The notes: a model not told the origin generated them from the sequence alone. A stretch of DNA of 12,194 nt from CAYRZF01 sp964428805 (GCA_964428805.1 CAYRZF010000065.1:1-12194), one strand, 5' to 3'. Counted from the stretch's first letter, positions 1 through 7,577 are shown. Made by a program: numbers and translations.

Positions 1-1493
1 AGGAACTCCAGGATCGCCTCCTGCGTGAGCGAGCCCTGGTGCTCGGGCTTGGGGACGACGCAGGCCAGGGGGCGCTCGCCCCACTTGGGGTGGGGGAGGG
101 CGATGACGGCGGCCTCGAGGATCTTCGGGTGGGCCATCAGCAGGCTCTCCAGGTCCACGCTCGAGATCCATTCACCGCCGGACTTGATCAGGTCCTTGGT
201 GCGGTCGGTGATCTGGATGTACCCCTCCGGATCGATCGTCACGACGTCGCCCGTGCGGAACCACCCGTCGGGGGTGAACTGCTTGGCGCTCTCCGGATTC
301 TCGTAGTAGGCCCTGATCACCGACGGGCCGCGCACCTGGAGTTCGCCCATGGTCTTGCCGTCCCAGGGCACTTCCTTGCCCGCCTCGTCCACGGCCCGGA
401 GATCCACGCTCACGTTGGCATACCCCTGCTTGGCCCTGACCGCGTACCGCTCGGCGTCGGGCCACGTCTGCATGTAGGACTTGAGTCGCGAGACGGTCCC
501 GAGCGGGGTCATCTCCGTCATCCCCCAGGCGTGGGTGAGGGTGACGCCGAACTTTTTCTCGTAGAGCTCGAGAAGGCTTTTCGGGGCGGCGGCGCCGCCG
601 ATGGCGATCTGGCGGATCGAGGAGAGGTCGAACCCTTCCTTTTCCACCAGCTCCTTGATCGCGATCCAGACCGTGGGGACGGCGCCCGCAAGTGTCACCT
701 TCTCGGCCTGGATGAGCCCGGCGAGATCTCGGGGCTGGGGGTTGGGACCGGGGAAGATCTGGGTGGCGCCCACCATGACGCCCGCGAAAGGGAAGCACCA
801 GCCGTTGGCGTGGAACATCGGCACGATGTGGAGGATGACGTCGCGCTCGGAGATGGCGAAGGAGTCGGCCGTCGCCATGGCCAGGCTGTGGACGAAGATG
901 GCCCGGTGACTATAGAGGGCGCCCTTGGGATGTCCGGTGGTGCCCGAGGTGTAGCACATCCCGGCGGCGTCGTTTTCGTCGAGTTGGGGCCACGCCGTCA
1001 CCGGCCGGGCGTCTCTCACAAGGGATTCGTACTCGAGAGCTCCCGGCGGAGCGCCACCCGTGACATCAGGCATGACGACGTAATGCCTGACGGTCTTCAA
1101 GTCTTTCCGGATCGGCTCGATGATGGGCCAGAGGCTCAGGTCCACGAAGAGAATAGCGTCTTCCGCGTGATTAATGATGTACGTCAGATCCTGAGAGGAG
1201 AGGCGGATGTTCAGCGTGTGGAAGACCCCGCCGAGGAGCGGCGCGCCCCAGTAGATCTCCAGGTGGCGGTGGGAATTCCAGGCGAAGGTGCCCACCCTAT
1301 CGCCCTTCGACACTCCGAGGGCTTGCAGGGCTCCGGCAAGTCGCGTGACGCGCTCAGCGAACTCCGCGTACGTGTACCGGAACATGCGGGCGCCGGGCAC
1401 CCGCGTCGCGAGGGTCTTCTTGGAAAACAGCCGGCGCGTCCGCTCGAAGAAGTGGGTGAGCGTGAGCGGATAGTCCATCATGAGCCCCTTCAT
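1..1493 (-). CDS. AMP-forming acyl-CoA ligase (fatty-acid--CoA ligase family), 3' end outside window
   Basis: This gene is read from an ATG at 1493 toward the left edge, giving 497 codons without a stop. The product begins MKGLMMDYPLTL, a start typical of medium/long-chain fatty-acyl-CoA synthetases of the ANL superfamily. Seen motifs are the phosphate-binding loop TSGTTGHPKG (residues 182-191), the adenylate motif WGMTE (323-327), GWFRTGD (410-416, with the ATP-ribose-binding Asp416) and the hinge region DRTKDLIKSGGEW starting near 430. About 40-50 residues are missing, including the C-terminal catalytic lysine region. The family activates a carboxylic acid to its acyl-CoA via an acyl-AMP. 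The substrate cannot be read from sequence. A strong Shine-Dalgarno AAAGGGGAGA (1501-1510) lies 7 bases before the ATG and overlaps the stop of the upstream hydrolase, so the two are almost surely co-transcribed. The family call is very secure. Confidence 0.95.
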   Translation of the reverse strand, partial: MKGLMMDYPLTLTHFFERTRRLFSKKTLATRVPGARMFRYTYAEFAERVTRLAGALQALGVSKGDRVGTFAWNSHRHLEIYWGAPLLGGVFHTLNIRLSSQDLTYIINHAEDAILFVDLSLWPIIEPIRKDLKTVRHYVVMPDVTGGAPPGALEYESLVRDARPVTAWPQLDENDAAGMCYTSGTTGHPKGALYSHRAIFVHSLAMATADSFAISERDVILHIVPMFHANGWCFPFAGVMVGATQIFPGPNPQPRDLAGLIQAEKVTLAGAVPTVWIAIKELVEKEGFDLSSIRQIAIGGAAAPKSLLELYEKKFGVTLTHAWGMTEMTPLGTVSRLKSYMQTWPDAERYAVRAKQGYANVSVDLRAVDEAGKEVPWDGKTMGELQVRGPSVIRAYYENPESAKQFTPDGWFRTGDVVTIDPEGYIQITDRTKDLIKSGGEWISSVDLESLLMAHPKILEAAVIALPHPKWGERPLACVVPKPEHQGSLTQEAILEF

Positions 1494-1509
1494 CGTGCGG
1501 TCTCCCCTT

Positions 1510-2454
1510 TCAAGATGAGGCGGGTAACAAGCCCCGGCGGACCAGCCAGGACGTCACGATCCCCGAGAGCTCGCGGAGGAGTTGAGTCTCGGACGGCTGA
1601 ACGTGCTCGCTCTTCACCCAGATCAGGTCCTTCGGGGGGCGCGCCGCCTCGTACAGCGCGAGGACGCTGGCCCGGGGGACGAGCGAATCCTCCGAGCCGT
1701 TCAGCATGAGGAACGGGCGGGGCGAGATGGCGGCGGCGTACCGCTCGGGATCAAGGGGCATGAGAAGCCAGGCCAGGGCGTGGCCGGCCAGGAGTGCCCG
1801 CCAGTGTGAATACGGGACGTCCTGTGCCGGGTGTTCCAGGGTGTGAGCCACGAGCGGGCCGAGTCGCGCGCCCCCGTACAGGGCGACCACCGCCGCCGGC
1901 CGCGGATCCACCCCGCCGGCCACGGTCACGACCACGGCCCCCATGCTGCCGCCGACGAGGAACAGGCGATGACGCTCCACATCGGGGCGCGATTCGAGGT
2001 AGTCCAGGAGCAACAGCACCTCGGCCACGGTGTCGAAGGCGGCGGGGCGGAGGCGCAAGACCGACCAGCGTCTGGGGTGGATCGGGTAATCCGGCGAGAC
2101 GATCACCGCATGCCGGGCGATCGTGTCCAGGCCGGGGGCCGTCACGACCTTGCGGCCGCGCTTGATTCCGCCGACGATCACGGCGGCGGGGTACGGCGGC
2201 CGTGACGCGCGCGGGAGGCGGAGGAGGGCGCGCACCTCAAGGCCGGTGGAACTCTGAAGCGTCAGCTCGTGCAGGAGCGAGGTTGAATCTTCGCCTGCGG
2301 GTGCGAGCGTCGCCGAGGTGATGCGCCCTTTCCTCTCGAGGAAGCTCGCAGCCGATCCCTGACGCAGTGCCAGGCCGGCCAGAGAGGCGAGCAGGGCCGT
2401 CACACCTGCGACCAATCCGGCTACGACCTTGAGCCATCGCGGAAGCCGTCTCAT
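1510..2454 (-). CDS. Membrane-anchored or exported alpha/beta hydrolase
   Basis: The 314-residue product has a basic N-terminus (MRRLPRWLK) and one hydrophobic segment at about residues 9-30, so it is either exported or held by an N-terminal anchor. The alpha/beta hydrolase fold is shown by the nucleophile elbow GGSMG (168-172, Ser170). The likely acid is Asp256 in NGSEDSLVP and the likely base His284 in SEHVQP, giving the usual Ser-Asp-His order. An oxyanion-hole-like region IVGGIKRG lies at 93-100. The fold resembles dienelactone hydrolase and prolyl-oligopeptidase-type esterases, but the substrate is unknown. The gene lies 16 bp upstream of the acyl-CoA ligase, so it might release the acid that the ligase activates; this is inference from position only. 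The ATG is preceded directly by GAAAGA, too close for a normal Shine-Dalgarno, and a strong promoter ends 8 bp upstream, suggesting a leaderless message. Confidence 0.88.
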   Translation of the reverse strand: MRRLPRWLKVVAGLVAGVTALLASLAGLALRQGSAASFLERKGRITSATLAPAGEDSTSLLHELTLQSSTGLEVRALLRLPRASRPPYPAAVIVGGIKRGRKVVTAPGLDTIARHAVIVSPDYPIHPRRWSVLRLRPAAFDTVAEVLLLLDYLESRPDVERHRLFLVGGSMGAVVVTVAGGVDPRPAAVVALYGGARLGPLVAHTLEHPAQDVPYSHWRALLAGHALAWLLMPLDPERYAAAISPRPFLMLNGSEDSLVPRASVLALYEAARPPKDLIWVKSEHVQPSETQLLRELSGIVTSWLVRRGLLPASS

Positions 2455-2462
2455 TCTTTCAA

Positions 2463-2491
2463 ATGCTAGGGAGTCGATCGCATTCTGTCAA
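2463..2491 (-). promoter_or_regulatory. Sigma70-like promoter for hydrolase/CoA ligase operon, possibly leaderless
   Basis: On the minus strand a perfect -35 TTGACA (2491-2486) is followed by a 17-bp spacer and a -10 TAGCAT (2468-2463, 4 of 6 matches). The hydrolase ATG begins at 2454, only 8 bases after the -10, which is where transcription would normally start. The box match and spacing are seen directly; activity and a leaderless transcript are inferred. Confidence 0.55.
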
Positions 2492-2502
2492 CTCGCGGGC
2501 TT

Positions 2503-2531
2503 TTGCTCATTCAGTGTCTTCGGTGTATCGT
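2503..2531 (+). promoter_or_regulatory. Candidate promoter for the aldolase/dehydrogenase operon
   Basis: TTGCTC (2503-2508, 3 of 6 matches to -35) and TATCGT (2526-2531, 4 of 6 to -10) are separated by 17 bp. The chosen ATG at 2541 is 9 bases after the -10, so any transcript from here would have almost no leader. This is a weak match, reported because the spacing is ideal and no better site exists in the 86-bp divergent gap. Confidence 0.25.
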
Positions 2532-2540
2532 GGAACCGCC

Positions 2541-4601
2541 ATGAACTCGCGCTGGTCCGACGCGGACGCGACGGGGCTCGACGGCCTCGACCTGCTTGTG
2601 TACGGCTCGCGCCTGATCGGCGCCGAGCCGTCCCTGGTCGTGTGGGGAGGCGGGAACACCTCTCTGAAGGTGGAGGAACGCGACTTCCGAGGGCGAACCG
2701 TCAGGGTGCTCAGGGTGAAGGGGAGCGGATCGGACCTCAAGAGCGTCACGCGCAAGGACTTCCCCGGCGTGAGGATGGAGGAGGTCCTGGCCCTCCTGGA
2801 GCGTCCCGATATGGACGACCAGGAGATGGTCGGCTATCTCGCCCACGCGCTCCAGGAACTCGGTGGAGCGCGGCCCTCCATCGAGACGCTGCTGCACGGC
2901 TTCCTCCCGCACGCGGCGGTCATCCACACTCACGCCGACGCGATCGTCTCCCTCTCGAACACCGAGCGCTGCCGCGAGGTGATCCAGGAGGTGTACGGCA
3001 AGGATGTGGTCTCGATCCCCTACCGGCGTCCGGGTTTCCTCCTCTCCAAGGACGTCGTCGCCGCGCTCAAGGCTCAGCCGGCAGCGACGGCGGTGATCCT
3101 CGAGAAGCACGGCACCATCACCTGGGGGCCGACGGTCAAGGAGGCCTACCTCCGGACGATTGACCTGATCACCCAGGCGGAGGAAGCGATTCATGCCAAG
3201 AGCAAAGGGCGGCAGCGCTTCGGCGGCGCGCGGGTGAACCCGCTCCCCGCGGCGGAGCGCCGCGAGACCACTCTCGCCGTCGCCCCGTTTCTCCGCGGGC
3301 TGGTCAGTCGAGACAAGCGGGCCATCCTCCATTTCGACGACGCCCCCGACGTCCTGGAGTTCGTCGGGGCGAAGGAGGCCGCGACGCTTTCGCAGGTGGG
3401 CCCCGCCACGCCTGACCACACGATCTACACCAAGCGGGTGGCCTGCTTCGTCGAGGCGGACCGTGCCGGAGATCCAGATCGGTTAAAGGTGGCCATCAGG
3501 GAGGCCGTCGAGCGGTTCGTCGTGGACTATACCCGCTACTTCGAGGGCCATCGCGACGAAGGGGCGACGCTCCTCGATCCGTTTCCCCGCGTGATCCTGA
3601 TTCCCGGGCTCGGGATGTTCACCACCGGCAAGGACAAACGCACCGCGCTGATCGTGGACGACATCTACCACCACACGATCGCCGTTCTCGGCGCTTCCGC
3701 CGCGATCGGACGTTACGTCTCGCTATCCCCCAAGGAAGCCTTCGAGGTCGAGTACTGGCGGCTCGAGCTCTACAAGCTGACGCTGGCGCCCCCGGAGCGG
3801 GAGCTGGCCCGCCGCGTGGCCCTGATCACCGGGGGAGCCAGTGGCATCGGCAAGGCGGTGGCACGCCGGCTGGCTCAAGAGGGCTGTCACGTCGTCGTCA
3901 CGGACCTTGACGACGGCGGAGCCAGGAAAGTGGCTGACGAGATCGTGGGAGCCTGCGGGACGGGACGGGCATTGGGGCTGCGCATGGACGTGACGAGCGA
4001 ACCCGCGGTCAGCCAGGCCTTCGCCGCCGCCACGCTCGCCTACGGCGGGCTCGACATCGTCGTGTCGAACGCTGGGATCGCCCACAGCGCCCCGCTGGAC
4101 CTCACGGCGCTTGCCGATTGGGAGCGGTCGTTGGCCGTCAACGCCACCGGCCACTTCCTGGTGGCCCGCGAAGCCCTCCGGCTGCTCAAAGCCCAGGCGC
4201 TGGGCGGAGCGTTCGTCTTTGTCGCCACGAAGAACGTCATGTCGCCGGGGAAGGACTTCGGCGCCTACAGTGCCTCCAAGGCGGCCGAGGCCCAGCTGGC
4301 GAAGATCGTGGCGCTGGAAGGGGGAGCCTACGGCATCCGCGCCAACATCGTGAACCCGGATGCCGTGTTCCAGGACTCCCGTTTATGGTCCGAAGATGTT
4401 CGCCGCGACAGGGCGCGGGCTCAGGGGATCAGCGTCGAGCAACTCGAAGACTTCTACCGGAAGCGCAACATCCTGGGCGCCTCGATCCTGCCGGAAGACG
4501 TGGCCGAAGCGGTGCTGTTCCTCGCCTCCGACCGCTCGGCCAAGACCACCGGCTGCACGCTCACGGTGGACGGCGGCGTCAAAGATGCCTTCCCGCGGTA
4601 G
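2541..4601 (+). CDS. Bifunctional class II aldolase / short-chain dehydrogenase fusion
   Basis: The 686-residue product joins two enzymes, the layout of bifunctional rhamnulose-1-phosphate aldolase/dehydrogenase-type proteins (about 690 residues). The N-terminal class II aldolase domain shows GGGNTS (36-41), Glu115 in ETLLHG, and zinc ligands His129 and His131 (HTHAD) and His190 (EKHGT). The C-terminal Rossmann domain shows TGGASGIG (430-437), NAG (510-512), Asn534 and YSASK (Tyr576, Lys580). The residue 13 before the Tyr, usually the catalytic Ser, is Thr563. The family couples retro-aldol cleavage of a sugar phosphate to aldehyde oxidation or reduction; no rhamnose kinase or isomerase is visible here, so the substrate is open. 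The reading frame extends back to an ATG at 2463, but those 26 residues look non-homologous and overlap the promoter region, so ATG 2541 is chosen. No good Shine-Dalgarno precedes it. It overlaps the next gene by 17 bp. Confidence 0.9.
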   Translation: MNSRWSDADATGLDGLDLLVYGSRLIGAEPSLVVWGGGNTSLKVEERDFRGRTVRVLRVKGSGSDLKSVTRKDFPGVRMEEVLALLERPDMDDQEMVGYLAHALQELGGARPSIETLLHGFLPHAAVIHTHADAIVSLSNTERCREVIQEVYGKDVVSIPYRRPGFLLSKDVVAALKAQPAATAVILEKHGTITWGPTVKEAYLRTIDLITQAEEAIHAKSKGRQRFGGARVNPLPAAERRETTLAVAPFLRGLVSRDKRAILHFDDAPDVLEFVGAKEAATLSQVGPATPDHTIYTKRVACFVEADRAGDPDRLKVAIREAVERFVVDYTRYFEGHRDEGATLLDPFPRVILIPGLGMFTTGKDKRTALIVDDIYHHTIAVLGASAAIGRYVSLSPKEAFEVEYWRLELYKLTLAPPERELARRVALITGGASGIGKAVARRLAQEGCHVVVTDLDDGGARKVADEIVGACGTGRALGLRMDVTSEPAVSQAFAAATLAYGGLDIVVSNAGIAHSAPLDLTALADWERSLAVNATGHFLVAREALRLLKAQALGGAFVFVATKNVMSPGKDFGAYSASKAAEAQLAKIVALEGGAYGIRANIVNPDAVFQDSRLWSEDVRRDRARAQGISVEQLEDFYRKRNILGASILPEDVAEAVLFLASDRSAKTTGCTLTVDGGVKDAFPR

Positions 4602-5526
4602 CCCCATCCGGTTCGGGGTGTCGCTGGCTTCTCATCCGGCGGCGGAGCAGGTCGCCCTGGCGGAGCGCGTGGAGGCGCTCGGCTTCGACTCGCTCTGGTG
4701 CGGCGACCACATCAGCTTCCACACGCCGCTTTACGAGTCGCTCACACTCCTCGCCTTCTACGCGGCCCGGACGCGGCGGATCCGGGTGGGCACGGCGGTC
4801 TATCTCCTGGCGCTCCGCCACCCCACGGTAGTGGCGAAAATCACCTCCACGCTGGATGCCCTCTCGGGGGGGCGCCTGATCTTCGGCGTCGGGGTGGGGG
4901 GTGAAAACCCGAAGGAATTTGAAGCCTGTGGCATTCCCTACACCGAGCGCGGCGCCCGGGTGAATGAGGGGATCGAAGTCCTCCGCGCGCTGTGGACCCA
5001 GACGCCGGCGTCGTTCTCGGGGCGATTCGTCAAGTTCGACGGGGTGAGCATCGACCCCAAGCCCGTGCAACCGGGCGGCCCACCCATTTGGATCGGTGGG
5101 CGATCGGATGCCGCGCTCCGACGGGCCGGCACACTCGGGGACGGGTGGGTCTCCTACGTCGTCACCGCCGACCGCTACCGCCAGAGCATCGAGAAGATCC
5201 ATAAAGCTGCTGCGGCAGCGGGCCGCGACCCTCGACGGGTGGAGACCGCCCATCTGGCCTTCATCACCGTCGGCCGGGATTACGAGAAGGCGAAGGCCGC
5301 GTGGGTGAAGCGACTCAGCCGGCGCTACAACCAGGACTTCGGCCCGCTGGCGGACAAGTACGGCTTCATCGGGCCTGGGGCGCGGTGCATCGAGCAGCTG
5401 GAGCGCTTCGTCGAGGCCGGCTGCCGCTATTTCCTGCTGAACGCGGCCTGCGAGGTCCCCGATGAGGCCGAGCAGCTGGAACTCCTGGCCTCAGAGATCC
5501 TCCCTCACTTCAGGCCGAAGGAGTGA
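4585..5526 (+). CDS. Luciferase-like (LLM class) flavin/F420-dependent oxidoreductase
   Basis: The 313-residue product is a TIM-barrel enzyme of the bacterial luciferase superfamily. Family marks include IRFGVSLAS at the first strand (8-16), LGFDSLWCGDH (32-41), RIRVGTAVYLLALRHP (65-80), GGRLIFGVGVGG (95-106), and WIGGRSDAALRRAG with GDGW (169-188). These enzymes use FMNH2 or F420H2 to oxygenate or reduce organic substrates in the cytoplasm; sequence alone does not decide between cofactors. The ATG at 4585 lies inside the end of the preceding gene (17-bp overlap), implying translational coupling. The reading frame stays open much further upstream, but that part is a shadow of the dehydrogenase. 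A flavin-reductase-like gene follows immediately, which favours an FMN-dependent two-component monooxygenase. That is inference from context. Confidence 0.9.
   Translation: MPSRGSPIRFGVSLASHPAAEQVALAERVEALGFDSLWCGDHISFHTPLYESLTLLAFYAARTRRIRVGTAVYLLALRHPTVVAKITSTLDALSGGRLIFGVGVGGENPKEFEACGIPYTERGARVNEGIEVLRALWTQTPASFSGRFVKFDGVSIDPKPVQPGGPPIWIGGRSDAALRRAGTLGDGWVSYVVTADRYRQSIEKIHKAAAAAGRDPRRVETAHLAFITVGRDYEKAKAAWVKRLSRRYNQDFGPLADKYGFIGPGARCIEQLERFVEAGCRYFLLNAACEVPDEAEQLELLASEILPHFRPKE
5518..5523 (+). promoter_or_regulatory. Shine-Dalgarno AAGGAG that decides the reductase start
   Basis: AAGGAG sits in the last codons of the luciferase-like gene. A GTG at 5523 overlaps its last base and could not use it. 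The in-frame GTG at 5529 lies 5 bases downstream, a normal distance, so the later start is preferred. Confidence 0.6.
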
Positions 5527-5528
5527 CC

Positions 5529-6236
5529 GTGGCCCCGAAGGTTGTCCAGTGCCGGGCGAGGGTCGAAGCGGTGCGCCGGCTCACACCCGAGATCCTCGAG
5601 GTGGACCTCAGCCTTCTCGAGCCGGCGGAGTTTCCATTCGAAGCGGGGCAGTGGGTGTCGGTGCCCTTCGGACCTAAGCGCGTACGGGCGTACTCGATCG
5701 CCTCGACGCCCATTAATCGAAAAGAGATCACCCTCTGCGCCGATGTGGCTCCCGGCGGGATCGGCTCTGGGTGGTTTCGGACGTTGAGGCCCGGCGAGGT
5801 CGTCGAGTTCAAGGGGCCGACGGGCGGCTTCGTCTTCAACCGGGCGGATCCCCGGCGCCCGCTGTTCGTGGCCGAGGAAATCGGCATTGTCCCGATCCGC
5901 TCGATTCTGTGGGACCTGTTCCAGACCGGCTTCGGCCGCCCCGCCACGCTGATCTACTGGTGCCGAGATCCCTCATGGCTGGCGTACCACTCCGAGTTCG
6001 GTCTTATGGCCCGCCGCTACCCATCGTTCGAGTATCTGTCCGTGGTGAGGGAGCCGGTTGGCGGGTGGCAGGGGGAAAAGGGGGAGGCGCCGGACATTGT
6101 CGAGCGCACGGTGTCCTCGGTCGAGGGGTTGATCGCCTATGTCTCGGGAGGCGGGGAGATGATCAACAAGGTGCGCGCCGTCCTCATGGCCAAGGGGATG
6201 GAGCGCAAAGCCGTCAAGTGGGAGAAATTCTGGTGA
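5529..6236 (+). CDS. FNR-type FAD/NAD(P)H flavin reductase-like protein
   Basis: The 235-residue product has the ferredoxin-NADP reductase fold without an iron-sulfur domain, the size of Fre/LuxG flavin reductases. The FAD-binding motif RAYSIAS (53-59) is clear, followed by CADVAPGGIGSGWF, a normal FAD-domain block (70-83). The pyridine-nucleotide part is recognisable but altered: the usual GGTGIAP region reads AEEIGIVP (115-122), and SGGGEM (206-211) stands where CGPxxM is usual. The C-terminus ends WEKFW, close to the family's aromatic end. The gene starts 2 bp after the luciferase-like stop. Fre/LuxG enzymes supply reduced flavin to luciferase-type oxygenases, so a partnership is the best guess. 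Alternatives are an electron-transfer reductase for an oxygenase elsewhere or a CDP-sugar reductase-like protein. The fold is secure; the partner is inferred. Confidence 0.82.
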   Translation: MAPKVVQCRARVEAVRRLTPEILEVDLSLLEPAEFPFEAGQWVSVPFGPKRVRAYSIASTPINRKEITLCADVAPGGIGSGWFRTLRPGEVVEFKGPTGGFVFNRADPRRPLFVAEEIGIVPIRSILWDLFQTGFGRPATLIYWCRDPSWLAYHSEFGLMARRYPSFEYLSVVREPVGGWQGEKGEAPDIVERTVSSVEGLIAYVSGGGEMINKVRAVLMAKGMERKAVKWEKFW

Positions 6237-6282
6237 TCCAGGCGATCGCACGCCTCCCTCCGCGCCTGACGGCCACACGTCG

Positions 6283-7299
6283 TTGAGAATCACGTTCTGC
6301 TGTCCGCACCTGAGGATCGCGGGAGGCGTCCGTGCGATCCTGACCTACGCGAATCGCCTCGCACGCCGCGGCCACCTCGTGACGCTGGTCGTCCCGGCCA
6401 AGGGTCCTCTCCGCGCGGTCTGGCGGAACCTCCGGGGCGAGGGGCCCGATTGGATCGTGGATTTCACGCCGCAAATCCGCTGGACGCCGGACCTGTCGGA
6501 GCAGAATCTGCCGGCTGGGGATGTCCTCGTGGCCACGGCCTGGCAGACGGCCGGACCCGTCAACCTGGCCCCGGCCCGGTGCGGCCGGAAGTTCTACCTG
6601 ATCCAGCACTACGAGAGCCTTTACCACGGGAGCCCCGATCAGGTTGACCGGACCTACACATATCCCCTCAGGAAAATCGTCATCTCCACGTGGCTCACGG
6701 AGATCATGCGAGAGAAGTTCGGCAGCGACGCCGAGCTGCTCGTGACGCCTGTGGACCCGGCGCTCTTCTCCCGCGTCGAGGTTGAGCCCAACGACGGCCT
6801 CACCCGGGTGCTTATGCTCCACCACGACTACGCCTGGAAGGGCGTGGCGGACGGCCTCGAGGCGGCGCGGCGGGTCAAGGTGCGGCATCCCGAGGTGCGA
6901 CTGGTCGGCTTCGGCGTGAAGCCTCTGAGGCGAGGGGAGGGCTACGACGAGTACCACGAAAACCTCCCCCAGGCCCGGCTCGCATGGCTCTACAGCCGCT
7001 GTCCGATCTACCTCTGCCCGTCCTGGGACGAGGGGCTGGGGATGCCGTCCATGGAGGCCATGGCGTGCGGCGCGGCACTTGTGACCTACGACAACGGCGG
7101 CTGCCGCGACTACGCGCTCGACGGCCAGACCGCCCTCGTGGCCCGCCGCCGCGACGTGGCGGATCTGGCCGAGAAGCTGGAGGTAGCCGTGGCCGATGCC
7201 GACCTCCGCGCGAAGATTGCCCGGGAGGGGACGGACTATGTCAAGCGGCAGTTCGACTGGGAGCGCGCGGTGACGAAGATGGAAGCGCTTTTCAGTTAA
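6283..7299 (+). CDS. Glycosyltransferase, GT4-like (GT-B fold), TTG start
   Basis: The 338-residue product begins MRITFCCPHLRIAGGVRAI, the usual first strand and glycine loop of GT4-type glycosyltransferases. The C-terminal domain has the donor-binding region HDYAWKG (181-187, Lys186) and the E-x7-E motif EGLGMPSME (Glu250, Glu258), followed by MACGAALVTYDNGG. No signal peptide is seen, so it should act on the cytoplasmic side with a nucleotide-sugar donor; donor and acceptor are unknown. The only start that fits the fold is TTG at 6283: the frame is open upstream but has no ATG or GTG near, and no Shine-Dalgarno is evident in the 46-bp gap. It follows the redox genes on the same strand without visible functional link and may simply be carried in the transcript. 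It ends on TTAA shared with the opposing gene. Confidence 0.85.
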   Translation: MRITFCCPHLRIAGGVRAILTYANRLARRGHLVTLVVPAKGPLRAVWRNLRGEGPDWIVDFTPQIRWTPDLSEQNLPAGDVLVATAWQTAGPVNLAPARCGRKFYLIQHYESLYHGSPDQVDRTYTYPLRKIVISTWLTEIMREKFGSDAELLVTPVDPALFSRVEVEPNDGLTRVLMLHHDYAWKGVADGLEAARRVKVRHPEVRLVGFGVKPLRRGEGYDEYHENLPQARLAWLYSRCPIYLCPSWDEGLGMPSMEAMACGAALVTYDNGGCRDYALDGQTALVARRRDVADLAEKLEVAVADADLRAKIAREGTDYVKRQFDWERAVTKMEALFS

Positions 7300-7577
7300 G
7301 GGAGCGCGACGGCTTGAAGGATCGTATCCACCACCGGCCGTCTGACCTGGTCGGGGTGAGTCTCGTAGTAGGCATCCACCTGACGGACGACGTCGTTGAT
7401 GGGTCTTCCGCTCAGCCCTTTGACGAAGGCGACTTTGGCGTCGGGAGACATCGTCTGCCAGAGCTCGCCGGTGAGGAGCTCGGGCGAGCGTTCAGCCGAC
7501 CCGACGACGGTCCAAGCCACGAGCCACATGACGAGGACCAGCGAGCCAAACGTTGAAACGACTAAAGACCTTTTCAT
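7296..7577 (-). CDS. Small exported or membrane-anchored protein of unknown function
   Basis: The 93-residue product has a basic N-terminus (MKR) and a hydrophobic stretch at about 5-27, so it is exported or anchored. The rest is a small soluble domain with GELWQTMSPDAKVAFVKG (37-54) and DAYYETHPDQVRRPVVDTI (68-86). This pattern recalls short proteobacterial exported proteins in which a W-x-x-(L/M)-(S)-x-x-x-K segment is followed by a Tyr-rich helix and a conserved proline, but no function is known to me. The ATG directly follows the TAG of the upstream Gly/Ser-rich gene with no gap, so translation is coupled. Its TAA overlaps the glycosyltransferase stop on the other strand. I do not recognise a named family. 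Confidence 0.75.
   Translation of the reverse strand: MKRSLVVSTFGSLVLVMWLVAWTVVGSAERSPELLTGELWQTMSPDAKVAFVKGLSGRPINDVVRQVDAYYETHPDQVRRPVVDTILQAVALP

Noticed and set aside
39..1709. A 556-codon open frame on the plus strand opposite the acyl-CoA ligase
   Set aside because: Its product is rich in His, Arg, Gly and Asp with no fold motifs, while the minus strand encodes an intact ANL enzyme. It is a high-GC antisense shadow.
2463..2540. A 26-residue N-terminal extension of the aldolase/dehydrogenase from ATG 2463
   Set aside because: The extension is not family-like and overlaps both promoter candidates; the 686-residue form fits the family length.
2511..3419. A 302-codon minus-strand frame opposite the aldolase domain
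   Set aside because: Composition is typical of an antisense shadow, and the plus strand shows all aldolase metal and catalytic residues.
4360..4584. A 75-residue N-terminal extension of the luciferase-like protein
   Set aside because: It lies inside the dehydrogenase coding region in another frame and is Arg/Pro/Ser-rich shadow sequence.
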